Shown: positions 1-9,582, counted from the stretch's first letter. The stretch is 64,000 nt of DNA from Alteromonas macleodii ATCC 27126 (GCF_000172635.2 NC_018632.1:4526001-4590000); one strand, 5' to 3'. The notes: generated by a model not told the origin, from the sequence alone. Program-made: numbers and translations.

Positions 1-124
1 TTTGAGTAATAGCGTTTTGGGTAATGCCTAGTTATGTCTACATATAAGCCCTAACCAAACGAAACTGCATAGGTGTTACTGTCTGGCCGCTCAATATCCT
101 AAACGGGCTTCGCCTTTTCTCTTC

Positions 125-152
125 TTTGCACTTTGCACTTTGCACTTTGCAC
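125..152. repeat. 7-bp tandem repeat (TTTGCAC x4)
   Basis: Four perfect head-to-tail copies of TTTGCAC lie 62-89 bases before the methyltransferase start. The rest of bases 1-213 shows no coding region I can support. Copy-number change here could move promoter spacing, but no promoter is certain. Confidence 0.85.
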
Positions 153-213
153 TATACATTGTTGCTAGATGAATTAACCTTGAACCAGTAAAAGCGCAGC
201 TAACAGAGGGAAT

Positions 214-1017
214 ATGACACCTGAAGAAACTGGCAAGGCCTACGACACCATTACACACCTTTGGACTCGCCCTGAATTTAATCAGAAAAATGGGCTAACC
301 GCCTACCAAAAAGCATTGTCATTTTTAGCGGACACCCCATCACAAGAGCCTGATACGGTGCCTAGCGAAGCGCTTGATAAGGGAGAAGCGCATGATAAGA
401 GTGAAGCGCTTGATAAGGGAAAAGCGAGCAATAAAGACAAACCAAAGAAACGAGGCTACGCACTAGACATAGGTTGCGGATGCACCAATCGTTTTGTCCC
501 GGTTATCGAACGCGCAGGGCTAACTTACGAAGGCATTGATGTTTCCAAAGATATGCTGGCTATTGCGACGTCCCAATTACCCGCTCATACCTTCTATTGC
601 GCCGACGTGTGTACATTCACTATCCCCAAGCACTATTCGTTTATTAGCGCTTGGGATAGCTTTTGGCATATTCCCCTAACGCAGCAAGAGCCTTTGCTTA
701 AGAAGCTAGTGGATCACTTAGACGATGACGGAGTGTTGCTTTTTAGCTGTGGGGGTACAGATGAAAGCGGCCAACATACAAACGAAGTGATGGGTCCAGA
801 AGTCTACTACGCCTCGCTGGGGCTACATAGATACATAGAAATATTGATAGAAGCAGGCGGGTTTGTTCGTCATGTTGAATTCGACCAGCCCCCTGAACTA
901 CACACTATTATCATTGTGCAAAAAAAGAACCGCGAAAAAAACACAGTAGCAAGAATAATACTGAATGATGCCCTAGAAAAACTGAGAGAGGCAGCGTGCT
1001 CAGCGCGCCTTCCCTAA
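214..1017 (+). CDS. Class I SAM-dependent methyltransferase
   Basis: Likely soluble methyltransferase of unknown substrate. The Rossmann glycine motif LDIGCGCTNRF lies near residues 85-95, followed by an acidic residue at the next strand (GIDVSKDML) and a Methyltransf_11/25-like core ending in VLLFSCGG. AGAGGGAAT precedes the ATG. Odd feature: residues about 50-76 are a charged low-complexity linker encoded by four 18-bp repeats (EALDKG-type units) inserted ahead of the SAM-binding motif. The gene stands alone, convergent with the MATE gene. Family call is good; substrate is not visible. Confidence 0.8.
   Translation: MTPEETGKAYDTITHLWTRPEFNQKNGLTAYQKALSFLADTPSQEPDTVPSEALDKGEAHDKSEALDKGKASNKDKPKKRGYALDIGCGCTNRFVPVIERAGLTYEGIDVSKDMLAIATSQLPAHTFYCADVCTFTIPKHYSFISAWDSFWHIPLTQQEPLLKKLVDHLDDDGVLLFSCGGTDESGQHTNEVMGPEVYYASLGLHRYIEILIEAGGFVRHVEFDQPPELHTIIIVQKKNREKNTVARIILNDALEKLREAACSARLP
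367..438 (+). repeat. 18-bp in-frame tandem repeat inside methyltransferase gene
   Basis: Four 18-bp units. The first and third are identical (GAAGCGCTTGATAAGGGA); the second and fourth have diverged. They encode EALDKG, EAHDKS, EALDKG and KASNKD. The period is a multiple of three, so gain or loss of units would change linker length without breaking the frame. Confidence 0.85.
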
Positions 1018-1044
1018 GTAAGGTCAGCGAAGCGTTATAAAACA

Positions 1045-2391
1045 CTAGCTTTGCGGTATCGCTAGCTCACCACGTTTATCTAGTCGATAAAAGCTCCAGG
1101 CCAATGTCACACCGCGAGCGAGTAAAAAGGCAAGTAGAGCATACCAAAGGCTGACGTTACCCTGATCTTGCGTGAGGTACCAAACGGGGAAATACACCCC
1201 TAACGCACTTATTATCATGGTATTTCTCATTGCGCTGGCTCGGGTAAGACCAACAAATACGCCATCGTACAAAAAACACCAATGCGCTAATAGAGGAAGT
1301 AATACCATTAAACCAAGATAAGGTAGCGCAGCTTTTACAATGTCACTATGTTCGGTAAGAAGCGCGATAATGGCCTCACCGCCAGCGAAAAATATCAAGC
1401 TATAAATAAGGGCAAAAATACTCGACCAGACTAACCCTTGGTAGGTGCGTCGTTTCACTTCGCTGCTGTCTGACGCCCCCTTGGCTTCACCCACCAGCGC
1501 TTCCACCCCATAGGCTATGCCATCAAGTCCCAATGCAATAAGAACAAAGAACTGCATGAGTATGGCATTGACGGCCGCCGACGTTTCGCCGTAACGGGCA
1601 CCTTGAATGGTGAGAAACGCTAAGCAGCCCTGTAATGCTAAGTTACGTAATAGCATGTCACCGTTAAGCTTCATCAGTACCTTACGAGCTGCACGGTTAA
1701 ACCACGATGCACTCACCGCGACACCGCCTACGCGCTTAAACGCCACCGCTAGCGCCATTATAGCCATGGTATACTCAGCGATAACACTGGCCAGCGCCAC
1801 GCCAGCTACAGACAAACCAAGCCCGAACACAAACACTACATCGAGTCCCGCATTCAATAAATTTCCCACAATTTGAATAGCCATGACGCTGCGCGTTTTT
1901 TGCTGCCCTACTAACCATCCAACTAATGCCAGATTAAGCATGGCAGCTGGTGCGCCCCATACCCGCGTCGAAAAGTAGTCTTGAAGATGCAGGGCAACTT
2001 CACTGTTTGGCTGAGTTAAAGCTAAGCCTATAGACAAGATAGGAGATTGAAGAGCGAGTACCACAGCCCCCAACATTAGAGCAACCGCCACCGTTTGCCA
2101 CAGCACTTTTGCTGACTCTAATGTATTGTTCGGTGAGCCTTTAGCTTGTGCACTCAAGCCTGTTGATGACATGCGAAGAAACCCGCACACCCAGTATATT
2201 TGCGTTAAGATAAGTGCGCCCACCGAAGCCCCTGCAAGCATGGCTGGTAAAGACATGTGTCCCAAAACCGCGGTATCCACCAAACCTAATAGAGGCGTAG
2301 TAATATTCGCTAAGATCATGGGAAGCGCTAACGCCAACAGACGGGAATGGTCGTCAAAAAAGGAGCGCTGAGTTAGTTGAGCAGGGGACAT
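1045..2391 (-). CDS. MATE family efflux transporter (DinF-like)
   Basis: Inner-membrane multidrug/toxin extrusion antiporter, normally driven by sodium or proton gradients. The 448 residues form about twelve hydrophobic segments in two related halves, as usual for the family; the N-terminal helix begins LALALPMILANITTPLLGLVDTA and closely resembles the DinF branch. It is a single gene, convergent with the methyltransferase and divergent from the deacetylase. Substrate cannot be read from sequence. No LexA box was seen in front of it, unlike dinF in the E. coli lexA-dinF operon. Confidence 0.88.
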   Translation of the reverse strand: MSPAQLTQRSFFDDHSRLLALALPMILANITTPLLGLVDTAVLGHMSLPAMLAGASVGALILTQIYWVCGFLRMSSTGLSAQAKGSPNNTLESAKVLWQTVAVALMLGAVVLALQSPILSIGLALTQPNSEVALHLQDYFSTRVWGAPAAMLNLALVGWLVGQQKTRSVMAIQIVGNLLNAGLDVVFVFGLGLSVAGVALASVIAEYTMAIMALAVAFKRVGGVAVSASWFNRAARKVLMKLNGDMLLRNLALQGCLAFLTIQGARYGETSAAVNAILMQFFVLIALGLDGIAYGVEALVGEAKGASDSSEVKRRTYQGLVWSSIFALIYSLIFFAGGEAIIALLTEHSDIVKAALPYLGLMVLLPLLAHWCFLYDGVFVGLTRASAMRNTMIISALGVYFPVWYLTQDQGNVSLWYALLAFLLARGVTLAWSFYRLDKRGELAIPQS

Positions 2392-2512
2392 AAATGATCT
2401 CAGTAGGGGTTAATTTCGCTATATACTATCAACCTATGCAGCGGCATAAGTGAAATGCGTACCAGCTTGACCATGTATAAGATTGGCCAAGTCGCATTAT
2501 TTGGAGTTTACC

Positions 2513-3739
2513 ATGCTATTGAATTTGATTAGGCACTCAGTGGATGATGATATGAAAACCAACAATGTAATTCAAAATAGAACGACGAGTCGCACGCGTT
2601 TGAAGATCTTATCTTCAATGCTTGCGGGAATTTTCAATGTTTTGTTGGTCTCACCTAGCATTGCTTCAGGCTCAGATGCAACCCCTGTTGCTGATGCGAC
2701 TTCCACTACAAAGGAACAAAGTGGTAGTAACATCGGCTCTAGTGTGAGCACCACGCCTAACGCCGCCATTTTGCTTTATCACCATGTGTCGTCTTCAACA
2801 CCAGCCAGTACCAGTATTTCGCCTGAAGCCTTTAAATCGCACATGGAATACTTGGACGCACACCACACTGTTGTTTCGCTTCAGGACGTTGTTTCTGCGA
2901 TACAACACAACACTACACTGCCAGAAAATGCGGTTGCGATTACGTTTGACGATGGCTACGCAAACATTTTAGACAATGCTCACCCAATACTGGCTGACCT
3001 AGGTTTTCCCTATACCGTGTTTATCAACCCTGATGAAATTGGCGTAGGTCCTAAGCAGCTAACATGGGAGCAAGTTATTGCTATGCATAACGATGGCGTT
3101 GTTTTTGCCAACCACACGCTAGACCACCTTCATATGCTAAACGGTGAGCAAGCAATGGGCGAGCGCGCATGGCTGGAGAAAGTTTGGCAGAACGTAGAAA
3201 GTGCTGAAAAGAAGATTGAAGATAAACTGGATATTAGCCTTAAATATTTAGCGTACCCGTTTGGTGAATACAACACGGCGCTCGCTAATAAGCTCAAAGC
3301 TGAAGGTTACATTGGATTCGGGCAGCATTCCGGGGCTGTGGGCCCATCTAGCGACATGCAGGCACTACCGCGCTTCCCCGCGGCCGGTCCTTACGCCAAT
3401 TTGGCAACGCTAAAGACCAAGCTTAATAGTCTAGCCATGCCAGTGACGCAAAGTTCACATAAAGACCCTCGTATGACAACACGAAACCTGTCATCGCCCA
3501 TTAGTTTAACGATAGACAGTGACGATGTTCGCCTTACACAAGTAAATTGTTTTTTCGGCGGCGACCCTATCGAGACTAGCCTAGAAGAAAATGTGCTTAC
3601 GTTTACCCTTGATGAAACCCTTCCAGTAGGACGTTCACGTGTGAATTGTACAGCACCGTCTAATGCGCAATCAGGGCGTTATTATTGGTACTCTACGCCC
3701 TTCTTTGTGGCAGATGAGAACGGCAATTACCCAGACTAG
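2513..3739 (+). CDS. Polysaccharide deacetylase (NodB/CE4) family exported protein
   Basis: Predicted exported or membrane-anchored carbohydrate esterase. The CE4 core is present: YHHVSS near the start of the domain, the metal-site TFDDGYANIL motif, then NHTLDHLHM supplying the two histidines, and an AYPFGEYN motif. About 90 extra C-terminal residues after the catalytic domain, with two cysteines, look like a small beta domain I do not recognise. I place the start at ATG 2513, behind GGAG at 2503-2506; a TTG at 2483 and an ATG at 2552 are alternatives. A hydrophobic segment (LSSMLAGIFNVLLVSPSIAS) follows and ends in a plausible signal cleavage site. Substrate is unknown. Confidence 0.82.
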   Translation: MLLNLIRHSVDDDMKTNNVIQNRTTSRTRLKILSSMLAGIFNVLLVSPSIASGSDATPVADATSTTKEQSGSNIGSSVSTTPNAAILLYHHVSSSTPASTSISPEAFKSHMEYLDAHHTVVSLQDVVSAIQHNTTLPENAVAITFDDGYANILDNAHPILADLGFPYTVFINPDEIGVGPKQLTWEQVIAMHNDGVVFANHTLDHLHMLNGEQAMGERAWLEKVWQNVESAEKKIEDKLDISLKYLAYPFGEYNTALANKLKAEGYIGFGQHSGAVGPSSDMQALPRFPAAGPYANLATLKTKLNSLAMPVTQSSHKDPRMTTRNLSSPISLTIDSDDVRLTQVNCFFGGDPIETSLEENVLTFTLDETLPVGRSRVNCTAPSNAQSGRYYWYSTPFFVADENGNYPD

Positions 3740-3769
3740 GGCATGTCGATAAGGCACATCTATGCTTGA

Positions 3770-3798
3770 GCGCGAGCGCATATCGATTGGGCTCGCGC
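3770..3798. terminator. Hairpin between convergent genes
   Basis: GCGCGAGC (3770-3777) pairs with GCTCGCGC (3791-3798) across a 13-base loop, between the ends of the deacetylase and GNAT genes. There is no clear T-run, so it is at best a weak or bidirectional terminator. Confidence 0.45.
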
Positions 3799-3818
3799 GT
3801 ATATAAGGAAACGTTTAC

Positions 3819-4406
3819 CTATACAGGTTTAGAAAATCGAATAAAACCTTTATTTATCGACTCTTCCACAAAACTATGGCGCTGATAGAAACGAATGGCT
3901 GGCACGTTCGACACTTCAACATCTAGTACCACTTTACGTTTGTTCAGTTTTTCTGCTCGCGCTTGCATAGCATCAACCAGTATCGTTCCCACGCCCGTTC
4001 GACGGGCACTTTCTTCAACAGAGAGATGGCCTATCATGAGTTCGGTATTAGTAGGCGGCGTAAGATTGATGGCCACGGTCTGATTGCGCATGAGCACTGT
4101 CATAGCCTCATCGAGGGTAAAGTACGATGTGATGCTATCAAGGGTCGCCCTATCAAATGTTGCACCAAGTTTGCTGTGCCAAGAGGTCACAACACCGAGT
4201 ACTTCGTCGCCGCTACACGCCACCCAATGATTCTTAAAGCCATATTGCCCGCCACCGAGCTCCCATGCATGAGACAGGTAGCCCTCAGCTGTTTTATTTT
4301 TATTTTGTCCAAAAATAGACGTTAACAAAGACTGCGCCGCATTCAATATAAGCGGCGTAGTTTGCGCAGCATCAGATGCCACACCTTGCCTTATTTTGAT
4401 TTCCAT
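3819..4406 (-). CDS. GNAT family N-acetyltransferase
   Basis: Putative acetyl-CoA-dependent N-acetyltransferase. Over 195 residues it shows the GNAT pattern: a central strand IGHLSVEESARRTGVGTILV carrying the acetyl-CoA-binding R-x-x-G-x-G/A loop, then VLDVEVSNVPAIRFYQRHSFVEE near the C-terminus. It follows the sco gene by one base, so it is probably the last gene of the oxidase-assembly transcript. Its substrate and any link to oxidase assembly are unknown. Confidence 0.85.
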   Translation of the reverse strand: MEIKIRQGVASDAAQTTPLILNAAQSLLTSIFGQNKNKTAEGYLSHAWELGGGQYGFKNHWVACSGDEVLGVVTSWHSKLGATFDRATLDSITSYFTLDEAMTVLMRNQTVAINLTPPTNTELMIGHLSVEESARRTGVGTILVDAMQARAEKLNKRKVVLDVEVSNVPAIRFYQRHSFVEESINKGFIRFSKPV

Positions 4407-4407
4407 A

Positions 4408-5052
4408 TTACTGCTTCGAGATTATTATTGGCATATCAGCCAATATTTGCTGGGAATCACTTATCGATAGCTTTCCTGGCTCTCTTTTTGGTTTGAATCT
4501 TCCTATCACCCTAGCTTCAGGGTCGACAAGTACGACAGATGCACTGTGATCAACTAAATAGTTGGGGTTATCGGTACTTTCAGCAATGGCATACATCATT
4601 CCTAAATTACGTACAAACGGGAATAGCGCCTTGTGCTCTCCAGTTACGGCAATGAACTCCTCATTAAAATAGCTCACATACTCTGAAAGTCTTTCAATTG
4701 AATCGCGATTTGGATCAACGGATACAAAAACAATTCGAATAAGTTCGACACTATTTAATGCTTTTAGTTCAGGATATATGCCGTTCAGTTCAGCCATGGT
4801 AGTTGGGCAAATATCGGGGCAGAAGGTATAGCCCACAAATACTAAGCTCCACTGCCCTTCAAGCGACGAATTATCAAACACTTCACCTTCATGAGATGTA
4901 AGTGAAAACGGTGATAATGCTCTCGGCTCTGGGTAAGTCTGAAAGTATTCAGGCTGACTTTCAACATTTGGGGGCGCGATATACAGCGCCCCTACGATGC
5001 CTGCACATAGCGCTAAAAATGCAACAAGGCCGACGGTAGTTCGTTGATTCAT
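4408..5052 (-). CDS. SCO1/SenC family copper chaperone
   Basis: Thioredoxin-fold copper protein used in delivering copper to the CuA site of cytochrome oxidase subunit II. One N-terminal membrane anchor (about residues 7-26) places the domain in the periplasm. The copper ligands are visible: CPDIC within [12 protein letters not shown], and the distal histidine in [10 protein letters not shown]. Length 214 is typical. It overlaps the cyoE end by 4 bases (ATGA-type), which fits translational coupling in the oxidase-assembly operon. Confidence 0.93.
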   Translation of the reverse strand: MNQRTTVGLVAFLALCAGIVGALYIAPPNVESQPEYFQTYPEPRALSPFSLTSHEGEVFDNSSLEGQWSLVFVGYTFCPDICPTTMAELNGIYPELKALNSVELIRIVFVSVDPNRDSIERLSEYVSYFNEEFIAVTGEHKALFPFVRNLGMMYAIAESTDNPNYLVDHSASVVLVDPEARVIGRFKPKREPGKLSISDSQQILADMPIIISKQ

Positions 5053-5966
5053 AAACTCAGTGGTATGTAGTGATCTAAGAGTAATACGACAAACAATACC
5101 ATGAGATGAATAATTGAAAACCTAAAAGTTTTCATTGCAGTTTGTGGCTCTGCATCGAATTTTAACTTTAATGCATAGTATAAAAACCCAATGTTAAGCA
5201 CACTTGAGCCAATCAAATAAATGAGATCGCTCATGCCTGTAAGGTAGGGCAGCAAACATACAAGCCCCAACAATACTGTATACAGCAACACTGACGTTTT
5301 CGTAAATGACACACCGTGGGTTACCGGCAGCATGGGCACCTTCGCTTTGGCGTAATCTTTTTCTCTATGAATAGCGAGCGCCCAAAAATGCGGCGGCGTC
5401 CAGGTAAAGATAATCAGCACTAAAAGCAGGGCATGGGCATGTATTTCCCCTGTAACCGCGGTCCAACCTAGAAGCGGTGGAGCAGCCCCAGCTAAACCGC
5501 CAATCACGATGTTTTGCGGTGTCGCTCGCTTTAAATACATCGTGTAGATAAACGCGTAGCCTACTAGACTTGCTAAGGTTAACCACGCGGTTAGCATATT
5601 CACAAAAAGAGCTAACACTACAAATCCAACCACACCTAAAACGCCTGCAAACCACAGCGCGTTGTTTACGCTAACCTTGCCTTTTGCGACGGGGCGATTA
5701 AAAGTACGCGCCATCACACTATCTATCTTATGGTCGACAACGTGATTAATAACGGCAGCAGACGCAGACAACATACCAATACCCAATAAGCCACAGATAA
5801 GTACGGTTGCGTTTACCCACGAAGGCGTAGCTAAACACATGCCTACTAACGCGGTTAACAGCAACAACATGACGACATTAGGCTTCGTCATTTCATAGTA
5901 ATCTCGCCACGTGACTACATTTTGCTGACGTGAAGTACGCGCATGTAAAGAGACCGATTTAGCCAT
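5049..5966 (-). CDS. cyoE: Heme O synthase (protoheme IX farnesyltransferase)
   Basis: UbiA-superfamily inner-membrane prenyltransferase that adds farnesyl to heme B to make heme O, the precursor of heme A for the oxidase encoded upstream. The 305 residues have the allylic-diphosphate motif region [19 protein letters not shown], a second conserved loop [21 protein letters not shown] and about nine membrane segments. A strong AGGAGG site lies seven bases from the ATG. The gene starts inside the end of ctaA. Confidence 0.95.
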   Translation of the reverse strand: MAKSVSLHARTSRQQNVVTWRDYYEMTKPNVVMLLLLTALVGMCLATPSWVNATVLICGLLGIGMLSASAAVINHVVDHKIDSVMARTFNRPVAKGKVSVNNALWFAGVLGVVGFVVLALFVNMLTAWLTLASLVGYAFIYTMYLKRATPQNIVIGGLAGAAPPLLGWTAVTGEIHAHALLLVLIIFTWTPPHFWALAIHREKDYAKAKVPMLPVTHGVSFTKTSVLLYTVLLGLVCLLPYLTGMSDLIYLIGSSVLNIGFLYYALKLKFDAEPQTAMKTFRFSIIHLMVLFVVLLLDHYIPLSL

Positions 5967-7182
5967 GGAAACCTCCTGGAGCTTTAGGGAGAATATGAGA
6001 AGACGTTGACGCGTTTAAAGGGTCGTGCAAAGGCGCTTCGTGGATGCTAAATGCACCTGCACCCTGCAGTGGTTTCGAACCTGAGAATGAGCCTGTATTT
6101 CGTTTTTCTGTACCGAAGACGTTATCGTTTTCTAGTGCCAAGAATACGGTAAAAATGAGGTTGAGTAGGGAGATAAGTAACACGGCTGCGACCGCGTTAT
6201 GCATTACAGCGACAGCCAGCGGCAGCATAAAGATAATGTTACTAAGTCCTAATGCCACTTGCGTGCACAATGCTACCAACATAAACGTACCCACATATTT
6301 TTGTTTACTTGTGGTGTAGCGGCTTACCAACACACTTATACCTAGTGCTAGTAAGTATAAAAACGTGATGACCGCGCCGAACCTATGCACTATGTGCATG
6401 GTAACTCGTTCGCCGTAATCGTGAGCACCAAACTCATAGTTGTCTGCGTCAGGCACACTGAATGCACCTGCCAAATCAATTCTTTCCTGCCAACCGCTTT
6501 CACAGACCGGCATTTCCGTACAGGCCAACGCAGCATAATTGGCAGAAGTCCATCCGCCAAGAGCAATCTGGGTAACAAGCACGCCAAGCCCAATGAAGGC
6601 GAAAAGTTTAAGGTTTCGCTGAAAGACTTTGGCTTGAGGTAAGTCGGTAATATCCTGATCATGCATAGCTGACGCTATGGGCGCTTGTTTAGTTTTCGAT
6701 GCATCGCCTGCGGTGTTGCGCAAGCGGAGGTAGAGAATAAACAGGCAAGAGAGTACAGAGAAGCCCCCCAGCAAATGCCCCATAACTACGACGGGAAGCA
6801 GATTGAGCGTCACGGTCCACATACCAAGTGCTGCTTGGAAGATAATAAGCCCCAGCAGTAACAGAGGTAATTTAACGGGCGTGCCTTTGTCGCGCTGCCG
6901 AATAGCAATAATGGCAATAGCCAGAACACACAGCCCCAGCGTTCCTGCAAAATAGCGGTGAATCATTTCATTCCACGCCTTAAACGCCTCAACTGGACGT
7001 TCGGGAAAAGCGGCGTTAGCTTGTGCCACTTTTTCCTCACTCAAAGGCACGGTTAGGTTACCGTAGCATCCAGGCCAGTCGGGACATCCTAGCCCAGCGT
7101 CGGTCAAACGCGTATACGCACCGAGAATAATAACGACTGCCGCCAGAAAAATACTGAATAGGGTTAATTTTTTCATGGCCAT
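5959..7182 (-). CDS. ctaA: Heme A synthase (COX15/CtaA)
   Basis: Inner-membrane monooxygenase-type enzyme that oxidises the heme O methyl group to the formyl of heme A. The starting [21 protein letters not shown] block is the COX15/CtaA signature; conserved histidines occur in [28 protein letters not shown] and VMHNAVAA. Eight hydrophobic segments are evident, and a paired-cysteine loop ([11 protein letters not shown]) lies in the second half. The C-terminal ~60 residues after the last helix are polar and look family-variable. It directly follows the CxxxC protein gene and overlaps cyoE. Confidence 0.94.
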   Translation of the reverse strand: MAMKKLTLFSIFLAAVVIILGAYTRLTDAGLGCPDWPGCYGNLTVPLSEEKVAQANAAFPERPVEAFKAWNEMIHRYFAGTLGLCVLAIAIIAIRQRDKGTPVKLPLLLLGLIIFQAALGMWTVTLNLLPVVVMGHLLGGFSVLSCLFILYLRLRNTAGDASKTKQAPIASAMHDQDITDLPQAKVFQRNLKLFAFIGLGVLVTQIALGGWTSANYAALACTEMPVCESGWQERIDLAGAFSVPDADNYEFGAHDYGERVTMHIVHRFGAVITFLYLLALGISVLVSRYTTSKQKYVGTFMLVALCTQVALGLSNIIFMLPLAVAVMHNAVAAVLLISLLNLIFTVFLALENDNVFGTEKRNTGSFSGSKPLQGAGAFSIHEAPLHDPLNASTSSHILPKAPGGFHG

Positions 7183-7721
7183 TATCCTATACGCGATAAT
7201 TTAAGAAGCTTTCTCATATCTGCCAGCATGTTGCGGCTTTCCATCACGGCGTCTTTTCTATCGTCTTTAATGTCGTAAAAGAGCATGGCGTTATTTTGCG
7301 TATCAACAATATAAACACTGCTAGAGGCAAGCGCCGTTGGTGTAGTAACGGGTAAGGTTTCGACAAAAGGGTAGTCTTCTAGCGCGGCTATCGCAGTTTG
7401 GTCGCTTGAAGCGGTAGTAACGACCACTGCTTGGGCACGGTCCGATTCTTTACCTAGCGCAAGCCACACTTGGTTAATGCTAAAAAGTGCGTTCTCGCAC
7501 ACTGCGTCACATTTACTTGGCATCACATACAACAAACGCCATTTAGGTTCCGCGTTTTCTAAAAGCGCACTCATGTCGATGGTCGGCGCGAGCAGCTGAC
7601 CTTTATTTGTCGCGCCTTTAGTAAACCAATCGTTATCAAGTGCGAGCTTTGCCAGAACAACAGGTAAAACAAACACGGCTACCATAATAATTAATGTTTT
7701 TTTCGAAGCAGCATTACTCAT
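7182..7721 (-). CDS. Membrane-anchored CxxxC protein of the oxidase-assembly operon
   Basis: I do not recognise a named family with certainty. The start is placed at ATG 7721, behind AAGGA seven bases upstream, giving 179 residues rather than a longer reading. There is one N-terminal membrane anchor (KKTLIIMVAVFVLPVVLAKL), then a periplasmic domain with a strand followed by MPSKCDAVCENALF. That Cys-x3-Cys occupies the place of the Sco copper motif, and YIVDTQNNAMLFYD follows near the C-terminus. Its position between SURF1 and ctaA suggests a role in oxidase maturation, possibly thiol or copper handling; this is inference. Confidence 0.75.
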   Translation of the reverse strand: MSNAASKKTLIIMVAVFVLPVVLAKLALDNDWFTKGATNKGQLLAPTIDMSALLENAEPKWRLLYVMPSKCDAVCENALFSINQVWLALGKESDRAQAVVVTTASSDQTAIAALEDYPFVETLPVTTPTALASSSVYIVDTQNNAMLFYDIKDDRKDAVMESRNMLADMRKLLKLSRIG

Positions 7722-8418
7722 AACTACGTCCTTTCTTACTAATTGCAAAGCCGCCAATGGCTGCAGCGGCAATGGCTAAACCAAACCATTGAACTGCATA
7801 GCCAAGGTGCTTTTCAGGAGACATTACGACGGCCTGATGTTCACGAATAAACGCGGGGTCAGGCGTGGTAAGGTGAAGAATAAAGGGTAAAAGTTTGCGC
7901 TCTAAGGCGTTGCTTAGTGCAGGGAATTCTATGTGTTGTACCAGCGCGGGGCTTTGCGACAAAGCCATGTTGGTTTCTTTCACTAAGGGGTTGTTACCCG
8001 GCACGCTAAGCACGCCGATTAATTCGCGCGTTTGGCTTGTAAAACTTATTTCCGGTAGCGTGCGCGTTAAGTCTGGCGCAGGCACCCAGCCAAAGTTAAC
8101 CAAGAGCCACCCGACATTGGTATTTACCGGTACGATGACATCGAAACCCACCCGCTGATTGTGAATCTGATTATCTAATAGCAACACATGGTTAGCGTCT
8201 ATTGCGCCGCTGAACGATACGGTAATATCCCGAGGATCATCATGAGACAACGCCTCTTCTAAACTCAAGGTTCCATTACTTTGCTTTTGCGCTATGCTAG
8301 CTAAACGTTGTTGCTTTTGGACCATGCGATCAAGTTGCCAGTACCCTAAACCGCACATAATCGCCACACTAAAGCCCGTGAGTAACCAAGGAATAACGTG
8401 GCGAGTGCGAGAAAACAT
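7714..8418 (-). CDS. SURF1 family oxidase assembly protein
   Basis: SURF1-type inner-membrane protein that assists heme A insertion into cytochrome oxidase subunit I. It has the expected hairpin topology: an N-terminal helix (PWLLTGFSVAIMCGLGYWQL), a periplasmic domain with GWLLVNFGWVPAPDLTRTLPE, and a C-terminal helix preceded by HLGYAVQWFGLAIAAA. The 234 residues match the family. It overlaps the following CxxxC gene by 8 bases. Upstream, it is divergent from the DUF2909 gene, so this may be the first gene of a separate assembly transcript. Confidence 0.9.
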   Translation of the reverse strand: MFSRTRHVIPWLLTGFSVAIMCGLGYWQLDRMVQKQQRLASIAQKQSNGTLSLEEALSHDDPRDITVSFSGAIDANHVLLLDNQIHNQRVGFDVIVPVNTNVGWLLVNFGWVPAPDLTRTLPEISFTSQTRELIGVLSVPGNNPLVKETNMALSQSPALVQHIEFPALSNALERKLLPFILHLTTPDPAFIREHQAVVMSPEKHLGYAVQWFGLAIAAAAIGGFAISKKGRSYE

Positions 8419-8463
8419 GATTATTTCGCACCATGCAAAATTAGAATAAAAACAGAGGTGAAT

Positions 8464-8673
8464 ATGTTGATAAAAATAGTCCTTGTTGCGTTGGTGCTGT
8501 ACATGATTGTGAATTTGTTCATGGCGATGCGAATCATGATGAAAAATGACACGTCTAAGGGCCCTATGAGTAAGTACATTGGTCGACGCGTGCTCACTTC
8601 TGCCGTCATTGTTATTATTATTCTTATCGCTATTGGTACCGGTTTAATTACCCCAAACCCAAGGCCTTACTGA
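8464..8673 (+). CDS. DUF2909 family small membrane protein
   Basis: A 69-residue protein with two membrane helices (IKIVLVALVLYMIVNLFMAM and VLTSAVIVIIILIAIGTG) joined by a short basic loop. The start at ATG 8464 is set by GAGGTG six bases upstream; a longer reading from 8398 would overlap SURF1 and lacks such a site. The gene sits on the strand opposite the oxidase genes, between SURF1 and subunit III, a placement I recall for this family in related bacteria. Function unknown. Confidence 0.8.
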   Translation: MLIKIVLVALVLYMIVNLFMAMRIMMKNDTSKGPMSKYIGRRVLTSAVIVIIILIAIGTGLITPNPRPY

Positions 8674-8681
8674 GTTTGGGG
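8651..8681. terminator. Hairpin ending the DUF2909 gene
   Basis: CCCCAAAC (8651-8658) pairs with GTTTGGGG (8674-8681). It overlaps the stop codon and is followed by a broken T-stretch (ATTCCTTTT). It lies between the convergent DUF2909 and coxC genes. Confidence 0.55.
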
Positions 8682-8688
8682 ATTCCTT

Positions 8689-9582
8689 TTAAAGTACGTA
8701 AACAAAGATGTAGAGCATGACCCACACTACATCTACAAAGTGCCAGTACCAGCTCCCCGCCTGAAACGCGAAGTGGTTTTCAGGCGTGAAATGCCCTTTC
8801 AAGACCCTAAAAAACAGTACAATTAGAATGATGGTGCCAAGGGTCACATGCATGCCGTGAAACCCTGTGAGCATAAAGAAGGTGTTGCCGTAAATGCCTG
8901 ACTGAAGCGTAAGCCCCAAGTCGCGATACGCATGTATGTACTCTTCTACCTGTAGGAACAAGAACCCACATCCAAGTAAGATAGTGATACCCAGCATTAG
9001 GGTTAGCTGTTTGCGTTTGTTTTGCTCTAGTCCCACATGAGCGAAGTGCAGTGTAATAGATGAGATAAGCAAGATAACCGTGTTGATTGTGGGCAACCCC
9101 GCAGCACTCATTTCCTGTGTGGTAGTGCCGCCTGGCGTTGACACCAGCGGCCACATGGCCTCAAAGGTCGGCCATAAGACCTCATTGGTCATAGCGTTAT
9201 TCGATGCGCCGCCCAGCCACGGAACGGAAATAAATCTCGCGTAGTAGAGGGCGCCGAAAAACGCAGCGAAAAACATCACCTCTGAAAAGATAAACCAGCT
9301 CATACCTTGTCGATATGAACGCCCCAGCTGATCGCTGTAAAGCCCTGCCATAGATTCATCTATTTGATTTTTAAACCAACCTACAAGCATAACGAGCAAT
9401 ACTGCTATCCCCGCTAAAAGGATATGACCGCCATAGCCTGTTTCACCTTTGGTTGCTTGCACCACATAATTGCCCGCACCTACGGCGATAAGAAATAGAG
9501 CAACGGCCCCTACGATGGGCCATGGACTTTGTGCGGGTACATAATATTTTTGGTATTCGTGATTCTGTACTTCGGGTTGCAT
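8689..9582 (-). CDS. coxC: Cytochrome c oxidase subunit III
   Basis: Integral-membrane subunit III of the heme-copper oxidase. The 297 residues include seven hydrophobic segments, the conserved GMSWFIFSEVMFFAAFFGALYYAR helix with its glutamate, GFHGMHVTLG, and the terminal SWYWHFVDVVWVMLYIFVYVL motif. AAGGAGAAGAAA precedes the ATG. It follows cox11 by 23 bases in the same direction. A longer than minimal loop (about residues 125-160) is rich in small residues. Confidence 0.96.
   Translation of the reverse strand: MQPEVQNHEYQKYYVPAQSPWPIVGAVALFLIAVGAGNYVVQATKGETGYGGHILLAGIAVLLVMLVGWFKNQIDESMAGLYSDQLGRSYRQGMSWFIFSEVMFFAAFFGALYYARFISVPWLGGASNNAMTNEVLWPTFEAMWPLVSTPGGTTTQEMSAAGLPTINTVILLISSITLHFAHVGLEQNKRKQLTLMLGITILLGCGFLFLQVEEYIHAYRDLGLTLQSGIYGNTFFMLTGFHGMHVTLGTIILIVLFFRVLKGHFTPENHFAFQAGSWYWHFVDVVWVMLYIFVYVL

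Noticed and set aside
125..152. CRISPR-like array
   Set aside because: The 7-bp units are directly adjacent with no spacers, so it is a simple tandem repeat.
1045..2391. dinF under LexA control
   Set aside because: The MATE protein is DinF-like, but it is 11 kb from lexA and no CTG-N10-CAG site was seen before its start.
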